NCBI GenBank assembly: GCA_964590515.1
Contig: CAZPZD010000005.1
Location: 12,110 to 76,109 of the forward strand
Length of the DNA: 64,000 nt
Direction of reading: 5' to 3'
Source of the DNA: JADFRG01 sp964590515
GTDB lineage: Bacteria; Chloroflexota; Anaerolineae; Anaerolineales; E44-bin32
Shown here in pieces: positions 16,099 to 23,001 of the stretch; the stretch's first letter is position 1; each line of letters starts with the position of its first letter. The position numbers and the translations under genes are program-made. The notes under the pieces are model-generated. The model did not search any database. It was not told the DNA's origin and saw only the letters and a program-made list of their open reading frames with translations.

Positions 16099-18042
16099 TC
16101 AGTTCCCCATCTCGATCGTGATCGAGCCGTCGGAAATGCCGGCGATGGTCTCGTCCGCACTGGCCAGCACGTCCTCGGGCACGCTGTAGCCTTGATTGAA
16201 GGCGATCTTCAGTCCGCCGTTGGCCAAGGTGAGCGCATAGGAGGTGCCGCCCAATTGACCCTCATGGATCTGAGTCAGGATCTGCTTGAGCGCCACGGTC
16301 CAGTCGTAGACCTGGTTGGCGACCACGATATCGGGAGCCAGGGAGGTCTGGTCGGACTGCGTGCCGAACCACATCACCCCGTTGGCTTCCGCCACACCGA
16401 TCGCCCCCACCACCATCTGGGCGGTGCCGGTCAGCACGTCCGCACCGGCGTTGATGTGGGTCTGGGCGGCTTCGGAGGCCAGGGCCACGTCGCTGAAGGA
16501 GCCGATCCAGTTGACGTTGACTTCGATCGCCGGGTCTACCGACCTGGCGCCGGCCACGAACCCGTCCACGTACAGCTTGGCGTCGCCGGTCTCGATCGGG
16601 CCGACGACCCCGATCACGCCGCTCTGCGACAGGCTGGCGGCGATCACCCCGTTGACGTAACCGCCTTCTTCGGAGCGAGCCTCATAGGCATAGACGTTGT
16701 CCAACCCGAAGGTGTCCACGGTGGTACCCCAGGCGAAGCTGGTCTCCGGGAAGTCCGGTGCGATCTCCTGCAGGGAACTGCCGTACTGGGAGCCGTGGGC
16801 GATCACCAGGTCGAAGCCCTGGGCGGCGTAGTCCCGCAGCGCGGCGGCAGCGTCGTCCACTACGAACATGCCTTCCGAGAAAGCGATTTCCACGTTTCCG
16901 CGTTCCTCGGCGATGGCATTCACCGCGTCGAACATGCTCTGGGTGAAGGCCAGGTCGTTGGTCGGGCTGGGGGCCACGACCGCGATGCGAGCCGGCTGGC
17001 AGTAGGCCGGCGCGAGCACGGCCAGGGCATCGATCTCACCGGCGGAGATAGCGGCGATGGCCGCCTCCGCCGAGGCGCTCGCCTCCTGAGGAACATCAAA
17101 GCCAGGGTTGAACTGGATCTTCAACCCACCGTTGGCCAGGGTGAGCGCATAGGAGGTGCCGCCCAGCGTGCCGGCCTGGATGTTGTCGACGATCTGATTG
17201 AGCGCCACGGTCCAGTCGTAGACCTGGTTGGCGACCACGATATCGGGAGCCAGGGAGGTCTGGTCGGACTGCGTGCCGAACCACATCACCCCGTTGGCTT
17301 CCGCCACACCGATCGCCCCCACCACCATCTGGGCGGTGCCGGTCAGCACGTCCGCACCGGCGTTGATGTGGGTCTGGGCGGCTTCGGAGGCCAGGGCCAC
17401 GTCGCTGAAGGAGCCGATCCAGTTGACGTTGACTTCGATCGCCGGGTCTACCGACCTGGCGCCGGCCACGAACCCGTCCACGTACAGCTTGGCGTCGCCG
17501 GTCTCGATCGGGCCGACGACCCCGATCACGCCGCTCTGCGACAGGCTGGCGGCGATCACCCCGTTGACGTAACCGCCTTCTTCGGAGCGAGCCTCATAGG
17601 CATAGACGTTGTCCAACCCGAAGGTGTCCACGGTGGTACCCCAGGCGAAGCTGGTCTCCGGGAAGTCCGGTGCGATCTCCTGCAGGGAACTGCCGTACTG
17701 GGAGCCGTGGGCGATCACCAGGTCGAAGCCCTGGGCGGCGTAGTCCCGCAGCGCGGCGGCAGCGTCGTCCACTACGAACATGCCTTCCGAGAAAGCGATT
17801 TCCACGTTTCCGCGTTCCTCGGCGATGGCATTCACCGCGTCGAACATGCTCTGGGTGAAGGCCAGGTCGTTGGTCGGGCTGGGGGCCACGACCGCGATGC
17901 GGAAGGGGGCGGTCGGCTCCTCTGGCTGCGCCGGCGCTGAGGTCGCCGCTACTTCGGTAGCGGCGGGCGCGCAGGCTGCCAAGACCATCGTCAACAGGAT
18001 TGCTAGACCGAGCCGCACGGGCTTACACCTGATCATAATCAT
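16099..18042 (-). CDS. Tandem double-domain BMP-family substrate-binding lipoprotein
   Basis: A 647-aa exported lipoprotein: signal peptide to lipobox LAAC (Cys24), then a low-complexity Ala/Pro/Thr linker, then two complete Bmp (PnrA-like, purine nucleoside) binding domains, about residues 45-340 and 349-647. Family members are normally about 350 aa with one domain. The two domains are identical across a 704-bp DNA repeat and differ only in their last 60-70 residues and the linker. Domain 2 has no signal peptide, so this is one polypeptide, unless the assembly joined two copies. ATG 18042 is chosen because AAGGAGG ends 6 bases before it; the ATG at 18048 touches the ribosome site. It lies between the permeases and the ATPase, so it is the transporter's binding component. 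Confidence 0.9.
   Translation of the reverse strand: MIMIRCKPVRLGLAILLTMVLAACAPAATEVAATSAPAQPEEPTAPFRIAVVAPSPTNDLAFTQSMFDAVNAIAEERGNVEIAFSEGMFVVDDAAAALRDYAAQGFDLVIAHGSQYGSSLQEIAPDFPETSFAWGTTVDTFGLDNVYAYEARSEEGGYVNGVIAASLSQSGVIGVVGPIETGDAKLYVDGFVAGARSVDPAIEVNVNWIGSFSDVALASEAAQTHINAGADVLTGTAQMVVGAIGVAEANGVMWFGTQSDQTSLAPDIVVANQVYDWTVALNQIVDNIQAGTLGGTSYALTLANGGLKIQFNPGFDVPQEASASAEAAIAAISAGEIDALAVLAPAYCQPARIAVVAPSPTNDLAFTQSMFDAVNAIAEERGNVEIAFSEGMFVVDDAAAALRDYAAQGFDLVIAHGSQYGSSLQEIAPDFPETSFAWGTTVDTFGLDNVYAYEARSEEGGYVNGVIAASLSQSGVIGVVGPIETGDAKLYVDGFVAGARSVDPAIEVNVNWIGSFSDVALASEAAQTHINAGADVLTGTAQMVVGAIGVAEANGVMWFGTQSDQTSLAPDIVVANQVYDWTVALKQILTQIHEGQLGGTSYALTLANGGLKIAFNQGYSVPEDVLASADETIAGISDGSITIEMGN
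16286..16989. repeat. 704-bp direct repeat, copy A
   Basis: Identical by eye to 17198-17901 at an offset of 912 bp. The match stops abruptly at both ends (C versus A before the TTGAGCGCC start; A versus G after the GATGCG end). It encodes the common part of the second BMP domain. Confidence 0.9.
17198..17901. repeat. 704-bp direct repeat, copy B
   Basis: Partner of 16286-16989, encoding the common part of the first BMP domain. The 208 bp between the copies encode a C-terminal segment that is homologous to, but clearly diverged from, the one after copy A. Confidence 0.9.
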
Positions 18043-18163
18043 CTCCATCCTCCTTGTGTGTGTGGTGTTACCTCTCCGGAAACTCGAGATAGTTCCAACC
18101 TACTGAAGCAATGGGCAGCTCTCCTTTCAAGCACTCGCTGAACGGTTCCGGACCACGAAGTAG

Positions 18164-19096
18164 TCAGCCCTCCCGCAGGAAGGGCTTCGTTAGCGCGGTG
18201 GGCGGACGCACCCGCTGGACCGAGAGGGCTAACACGACGATCGTGAGAACATAGGGCATCATCAGCGCAATCTCGGCCGGTACGGGAATCCCCAGCGTCT
18301 GCACCCAGACCTGCAGGGCGTTGAGCATGCTGAAAATCAGGGCTCCCGCTAGCAGTCCGAACGGCCGCCATCCGCCGAAGTACACCAGCGCCACGGCGAT
18401 GAAACCCAGGCTGTTGGTGAGGTTCTGCTGGAAGACATTGACCAGCGCGATCGAGAGCGAGGCCCCGGCGACTCCAGATAAGGCCCCTCCAAGCGTCACG
18501 GTGAAGTAGCGCACGCGGGCCACGCTGACTCCCAGGGAGTCGGCCGCCTCCGGGTTCTCGCCCACGGCGCGGATGTTGAGGCCGATGGTCGTCTTGTTCA
18601 AGACGAACCAGGCGATGGGGACGAGCAAGAACGCGCCGTAGACCAGAATGTTATGTGAGAAGAGAATCTCCCCCAAGACGGGGATCGAGCTCAAGACCGG
18701 GATCTGCAGCGGTCGAAATCCGCTTACCGTCTCGACGGTGCCGATGGTTTTTTGGAACAGCAGCTCACTGAGCCCCAGGCCGAAAAGAAACACTCCGATC
18801 CCGCTGATGCCCTGCTCGGCTCGCAGCGTGACACTGATAAAGGCCATCGCCAGCCCCATCAGCGCACCGACCGCCAGAGCGGCCAGCAGGCCCAGCCACA
18901 AATTGCCGGTGCTGAACACAACGTAGAAGCCGGCGAAAGCTCCCATCAGCATCTGGCCGTCTACGCCCAGGTTGAGCACGCCGCTGCGCTGGCTGAAAGT
19001 CTCGCCGATGCCGGCGTACAGATATGGGGTCGCCAAGCGGATTCCAGAGGTGAGGATGCCCAGCACGACCTGGGCCGAGAACAGGTCGCCGATCAT
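18164..19096 (-). CDS. ABC transporter permease, BMP-type (NupQ/YufQ-like)
   Basis: A 310-aa inner-membrane permease of the branched-chain amino acid/sugar LivM-RbsC superfamily, with many hydrophobic segments and the family motif GVLNLGVDGQMLMGAF near residues 40-55 (EAA-type LGVxxARVRYFTVTL later). It overlaps the upstream permease stop by 4 bases (ATGA coupling) and is followed by the BMP binding protein 120 bp on. With its partner it should form the heterodimeric channel of the nucleoside importer. Confidence 0.93.
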   Translation of the reverse strand: MIGDLFSAQVVLGILTSGIRLATPYLYAGIGETFSQRSGVLNLGVDGQMLMGAFAGFYVVFSTGNLWLGLLAALAVGALMGLAMAFISVTLRAEQGISGIGVFLFGLGLSELLFQKTIGTVETVSGFRPLQIPVLSSIPVLGEILFSHNILVYGAFLLVPIAWFVLNKTTIGLNIRAVGENPEAADSLGVSVARVRYFTVTLGGALSGVAGASLSIALVNVFQQNLTNSLGFIAVALVYFGGWRPFGLLAGALIFSMLNALQVWVQTLGIPVPAEIALMMPYVLTIVVLALSVQRVRPPTALTKPFLREG

Positions 19097-20262
19097 CGGG
19101 GCTCTGCCGGGGCTTCAGGCTCCGCCTGTCTCTCTCGGGCGGCGCCGGGCGGCGCAGCAGGCCCAGGGGCGGGCTCCGACTCCTGGGGCAGGCGGGCCCG
19201 TCGACGTTTTAGAATCTCGCTGCTGACCACGAATACGACCACCAGGCCGTTCAGCGTGCCGACCAGAGCCGAGGGCACCTGCATGGCCCGCTGCAGGCTA
19301 TTCGCCCCGACCAAGAGTCCACCGAATAGGAAGGAGGCTGGGATCGTTCCGATGGGGTGCAACTGTCCGAACAAGGCGGCGACGATCCCATTGAAGCCCA
19401 CCCCGCCGGTGAAGCCGGTCGCCGAACCATCCGTCAGCATGCGGTGGCTGACGCCCAACACCTGGACCGCCCCAGCCAGGCCGGCAAAGGCGCCGCTGAG
19501 CAGCAGCGCCAACACGGTGTAGCGACGAACCTGAATGCCTGCATAACGTGAGGCGTGTGGATTGAGCCCGACGGCGCGAATGCGGTAGCCAATGGACGTC
19601 CGCCAGAGGAACAGGTAGACCAGGCCCGCCAACAGGACAGCCAGCACGGCCCCCAGGTGAAGGCGGGTGGGCACCCAGCGAGGCAGATCGAAGACCTCCG
19701 CGAAGCGGGCAGTCTGTGGGATCTGCGAGGCTGCGGCCGCCTGAACCGGATCAATCAGCGGACCGCGCAGCAGGAAATTCATGCTCTGAACCGCGATCTG
19801 GTTGAGCATGATCGTACTCAGGATCTCATTGACGTTCAGGTATGCCTTGAGCGCGCCGGCGATTGCGCCCCAGAGCGCACCACCCAGGAAGCCGAGCGCG
19901 CTCGCCGCCGCGATCAGCATCCAGGCCGGAAGGTAGGGCGCGTTCAGGGCGAACACGGTCGCCATCAAGGCTCCGACGATGTACTGGCCCTCCCCGCCGA
20001 TATTGATCACTCCACCCCGGAACGCGATGCTGATGCCCAGACCAACGAAGAGCAGCGGCGTGGCCTTGACCAGTGTCTCAGCCAACGCGTTGGGACTGCC
20101 GAAAGCCCCCTCCACCATTGCGCCGTAGGCTTTCAACGGATCGGCCTTCAACAGGAGCAGCATCCCGGCCCCGACCGCCAGTGCAGCCAGCGCCGCAAGC
20201 AGTGGCCGGAGGGCGTCCAGGATCCTTCCCAATGTGGCGTTGTCGGCGAGCGGAGCGCGCAT
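19093..20262 (-). CDS. ABC transporter permease, BMP-type (NupP/YufP-like)
   Basis: The first gene of the leftward transporter unit, a 389-aa membrane protein whose core matches the NupP/YufP permease: FRGGVINIGGEGQYIVGA, LNVNEILSTIMLNQIA, and the cytoplasmic coupling loop YRIRAVGLNPHASRYAGI. The C-terminus is an unusual Pro/Ala/Glu-rich tail of about 35 residues. ATG 20262 (MRAPLADNATL) is selected; the open frame to 20352 encodes Pro/Arg-rich sequence and is probably not translated. It pairs with the smaller permease, which it overlaps by 4 bp. Confidence 0.92.
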   Translation of the reverse strand: MRAPLADNATLGRILDALRPLLAALAALAVGAGMLLLLKADPLKAYGAMVEGAFGSPNALAETLVKATPLLFVGLGISIAFRGGVINIGGEGQYIVGALMATVFALNAPYLPAWMLIAAASALGFLGGALWGAIAGALKAYLNVNEILSTIMLNQIAVQSMNFLLRGPLIDPVQAAAASQIPQTARFAEVFDLPRWVPTRLHLGAVLAVLLAGLVYLFLWRTSIGYRIRAVGLNPHASRYAGIQVRRYTVLALLLSGAFAGLAGAVQVLGVSHRMLTDGSATGFTGGVGFNGIVAALFGQLHPIGTIPASFLFGGLLVGANSLQRAMQVPSALVGTLNGLVVVFVVSSEILKRRRARLPQESEPAPGPAAPPGAARERQAEPEAPAEPR

Positions 20263-20410
20263 AGGTGGATGGGCAGCCGGTGAGGACGGGCCTATCCTTG
20301 CACAGGGTGGACGCCGGCGCATCGGCCGATCATCACGGCTCCGCCAGTACAAACGATACTCTCAGGCGGAGGCCTGCGCGGCCGCCCGTGTCGCTTGTCC
20401 GCCAAACACA

Positions 20411-20437
20411 GGCGCCCCCAAGAGAATCAGGGGCGCC
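20411..20437 (-). terminator. Hairpin terminator downstream of the orphan membrane gene
   Basis: An 8-bp GC-only stem (20411-20418 with 20430-20437) in the 269-bp interval between the orphan gene (ends 20532) and the transporter unit. On the minus strand it is followed by TGTGTTTGG, only partly T-rich. No other structure stands out in this interval. Confidence 0.55.
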
Positions 20438-20531
20438 CTTTCGTCAACAGGTGGCCAAATCGCGATCTATTGCATCGTAAGGCGGCTAACCCACTTCAGT
20501 GTGCCGTGCGATTTTCGACGAGAACCTTCGG

Positions 20532-21953
20532 TTACCGACGGGTAGCAAAGCGCGATTCATCCCCATCGGCATACTCTTGGACGCGTTCGGCGAACGGAGA
20601 TAGTTTCGATGATCCATCTGCCGCTTTCTTCATTTGCGGGTCCACCTGAGGATTGAAGCGGATCTCCGTGGTGGTGGCGGTGTAGCCGGGCTGGAAGACG
20701 ACGTTCAGTAGCTGCTCGAACGTACCAGCCTTGAGATGCCAGACCCGGCTGAGAACCGCGGTTTCGTAAATCTGGATGTTTTCCAACGTCTTATTGAGCA
20801 CATCTGCGAGCTCGTCCCATCGAGCTTCCGCCCATAGCTGCGAGACCACGTCTCGCATGGCGATCGTGATGACTTTCAACTCCTCATCCGGTAGACGCTG
20901 GCCGCGGCGACGTCTTTTCAGTCTCTTGTGCAGACTTTGGATCTGTTGAGCGCGCCTCTCAACCCGCACGACCCTCGCCGCATATGTTCCCGCCATGGCC
21001 AAATCTCTCTCGAGTGACCGGATTGCCCGGATCAGTTCCTCGGGGCGACTATTCTGGGCATGGGACATCTCGATTTCCTGAATTCTTGCCTGCCATCCGG
21101 TGAGGACCTGCTCGAGCGACAAAACCGCGGATCCCTTTGTTGGGGCATCCTGTCGGCGAACCTGCAACCGCTTGAGGTATCCCTTAGCACCCTCGAGAGC
21201 AACTTCCGCGGATTTCAGCGGGCGCCGGATAGCATCCTGCGCTTCCTGTTGCTGGCTGTCCAATTCCTTTGCTGTTTCTAGCTGGTCGTATATCCTGGTC
21301 CGCTCTGGTATTTTCTCAATGACCCCGCGCAGCCTGGCCTGTCTCCTGGTTAGCGAACGCCACTCCATGACCAGATTGCCTAGTCTCCGATTCGTTCGCA
21401 CTCGAAACGGGGGGATTCTTCGAGGTCCAGCATAGGCCACCACGAACACCGCGGCCAGAATCTGCCATATGCCCCAATAGAGCCATAGATCGACCTGCCA
21501 CCAAACATCCTTGGGTGGAATGCGAAACGCCTTCTGGTGTTGCTGAAACCACTCGTCCCTCGATACCGGCCTTCCGAAGGTCTCCGCGATCAGCTCAGAA
21601 TGGAAGGTGGTGAGGGCACCGTGGCTGCGATCCGCGTTTCGAATGACATCCCTGGGCTTGTGGATGAAGAGTTGAGTTTCGAGCCACATCCGCCCGGCGG
21701 CTTCGGTCAGTTCATGTTCTCTTCCCTCGGCCAACTTGGTGAGTCTAAGGATCTCCTTCTGCAGCTGCCGCCGCTCACCGGGTGCGGCCGCGAGCGACAA
21801 GCCGGCCCGCCAGGCCGCCCGAAACGGCCAGCCAAGGAGCCGGGTAAACCTCCGAGCGGCCTTTCGGATTGGCGGGTACATCACCGTTGGATAGCTGAGT
21901 ACCAATCCCACCGAGACAACGAGAATGATCGCAGCCTTCGTCAGATTGCTCAA
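20532..21953 (-). CDS. Unrecognised membrane-anchored coiled-coil protein
   Basis: 473 aa, no family recognised. A hydrophobic N-terminal segment (residues about 6-28) is followed by an Arg-rich stretch and a second strongly hydrophobic, Trp-rich segment (KDVWWQVDLWLYWGIWQI onward, about 148-175). Residues about 190-370 are highly charged and helical, likely coiled coil, with a basic patch KRLKRRRRGQRLP near 345. The C-terminus is polar. The start is TTG 21953, behind a good promoter. Base composition looks less GC-rich than its neighbours and it has no operon partner, so acquisition from elsewhere is possible. A structural or envelope-associated role is only a guess. Confidence 0.75.
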   Translation of the reverse strand: MSNLTKAAIILVVSVGLVLSYPTVMYPPIRKAARRFTRLLGWPFRAAWRAGLSLAAAPGERRQLQKEILRLTKLAEGREHELTEAAGRMWLETQLFIHKPRDVIRNADRSHGALTTFHSELIAETFGRPVSRDEWFQQHQKAFRIPPKDVWWQVDLWLYWGIWQILAAVFVVAYAGPRRIPPFRVRTNRRLGNLVMEWRSLTRRQARLRGVIEKIPERTRIYDQLETAKELDSQQQEAQDAIRRPLKSAEVALEGAKGYLKRLQVRRQDAPTKGSAVLSLEQVLTGWQARIQEIEMSHAQNSRPEELIRAIRSLERDLAMAGTYAARVVRVERRAQQIQSLHKRLKRRRRGQRLPDEELKVITIAMRDVVSQLWAEARWDELADVLNKTLENIQIYETAVLSRVWHLKAGTFEQLLNVVFQPGYTATTTEIRFNPQVDPQMKKAADGSSKLSPFAERVQEYADGDESRFATRR

Positions 21954-21975
21954 TGTTTGTTGATGCGCTCAATCG

Positions 21976-22005
21976 ATTATGCGGGAATCGGCCCCCTGAT
22001 TTCAA
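21976..22005 (-). promoter_or_regulatory. Promoter of the orphan membrane coiled-coil gene
   Basis: On the minus strand, TTGAAA (22000-22005), an 18-bp spacer and CATAAT (21976-21981). The predicted start point is about 15 bases before the TTG start codon. Confidence 0.5.
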
Positions 22006-22027
22006 GTAGGCCTTCCGTCCACTGAGC

Positions 22028-22369
22028 TCACCGGTCAGGGGTCTTAAAGGCCAATTCTTCGTGGCAGTGGCCGCAACCGACCTCGGGGATCTCGACCGGT
22101 CCGGGGGTCCTGCGACAGGAGGCGGTGACCTCGACCCCCCGGCCGACCAGCCCCAGCAGACCCGGTCGCACCCGGGCCTCGAGCACCAGGTTCGGGCAGG
22201 CGTTGGCCAGCACGATCCGGGGTACCCGGCACTTGCCGCACAGGTCTGGCGCCCATTTCCCGCCTCGCGGGGTCTGGTCGATCAGCCGGCATTCCTGCCG
22301 GTTCCTCCCTCGATGGAAATCCTCGAAGTAATGGGGGCACTCGCTGCCAGCTGGGGTGCGCATAGCCAA
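22028..22369 (-). CDS. Conserved cysteine-rich protein of unknown function
   Basis: 113 aa with seven or so cysteines arranged as CPHYFEDFHRGRNRQEC, LCGKC, ACPNL, CRR and CGHC. These paired cysteines suggest one or two zinc- or Fe-S-binding sites. I recall similar small proteins (CxxF-E-D-x-HRGRxRxEC pattern) in other Chloroflexi without assigned function. It is downstream of efp on the same strand, 40 bp away, so co-transcription with efp is likely. A ribosome- or translation-linked role is suggested only by that neighbour. Confidence 0.75.
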   Translation of the reverse strand: MAMRTPAGSECPHYFEDFHRGRNRQECRLIDQTPRGGKWAPDLCGKCRVPRIVLANACPNLVLEARVRPGLLGLVGRGVEVTASCRRTPGPVEIPEVGCGHCHEELAFKTPDR

Positions 22370-22409
22370 CTTATCGCAAAGGTGGGCAGGATGAGGCGCT
22401 CGAGCGCGC

Positions 22410-22967
22410 TCAGGCCCGGGTGATGTACGTGCCGGTGCGGGTGTCCACCCGGATCTTGTCCCCGGCGGAAACGAAGAGTGGGACCTGCACCTTGAAGCCG
22501 GTCTCGGTCGTGACAGTCTTGTTGGTGCCGGTCGCGGTGTCGCCTTTCACCGCCGCCTCGGCTTTGGTCACCTTGAGCTCGACCGCGGTAGGGAGCTCGA
22601 TCTCGAGTGGTTCTTGATCGTGGAAGATCAACTTGACCTCCAACCCTTCGGTCAAGTAAGGGACCGAATCTCCGAGCGCCGATGAGTTCAAGGTCGGCTG
22701 CTCGTAGGTATCGGTGTCCATGAAGGTGAACAGGTCGTCCTGGCGGTACAGGAATTGGACGTTTCGATGCTCGAGGCGGACATCCTGGACCCGGTCGCTG
22801 GAGATGAAGGTCTTTTCCAAGACCGCGCCGGTCCGGAGATCGCGCACCTTGGTCCGGATGGTCGCCTTACCGCGACCGGTCTTGTTGTGCGAGTACTCGA
22901 TCACCTTGAAAAGCCGGCCATCCAGTTCGAAGGTGACGCCGTTGCGCAAATCGTTGACGTCGATCAC
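22410..22967 (-). CDS. efp: Elongation factor P
   Basis: Relieves ribosomes stalled at polyproline stretches. The 185-aa protein has the three-domain EF-P layout: KOW-like domain I (residues 1-64), OB domains II and III ending VDTRTGTYITRA. The conserved loop that reaches the peptidyl-transferase centre reads NKTGRGKA, placing Arg32 where E. coli has the modified Lys34. It has its own likely -10 (TATAAT at 22996-23001) that overlaps the dinG stop codon. The Cys-rich gene follows it. Confidence 0.97.
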   Translation of the reverse strand: MIDVNDLRNGVTFELDGRLFKVIEYSHNKTGRGKATIRTKVRDLRTGAVLEKTFISSDRVQDVRLEHRNVQFLYRQDDLFTFMDTDTYEQPTLNSSALGDSVPYLTEGLEVKLIFHDQEPLEIELPTAVELKVTKAEAAVKGDTATGTNKTVTTETGFKVQVPLFVSAGDKIRVDTRTGTYITRA

Positions 22968-22995
22968 AGTTTCCCGCGCCTTTTTGGGGAGACGG

Positions 22996-23001
22996 ATTAT
23001 A
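22996..23001 (-). promoter_or_regulatory. Probable efp -10 element overlapping the dinG stop
   Basis: TATAAT on the minus strand in a GGGCTATAATCC context; its TAA is the dinG stop codon. No convincing -35 at 16-18 bp. The predicted leader is about 20-25 bases. Confidence 0.45.

Noticed and set aside
15829..17940. 703-codon open frame on the + strand across the BMP gene
   Set aside because: It is antisense to the BMP lipoprotein and long only because the 704-bp repeat repeats the same stop-free phase. It has no family resemblance or ribosome site.
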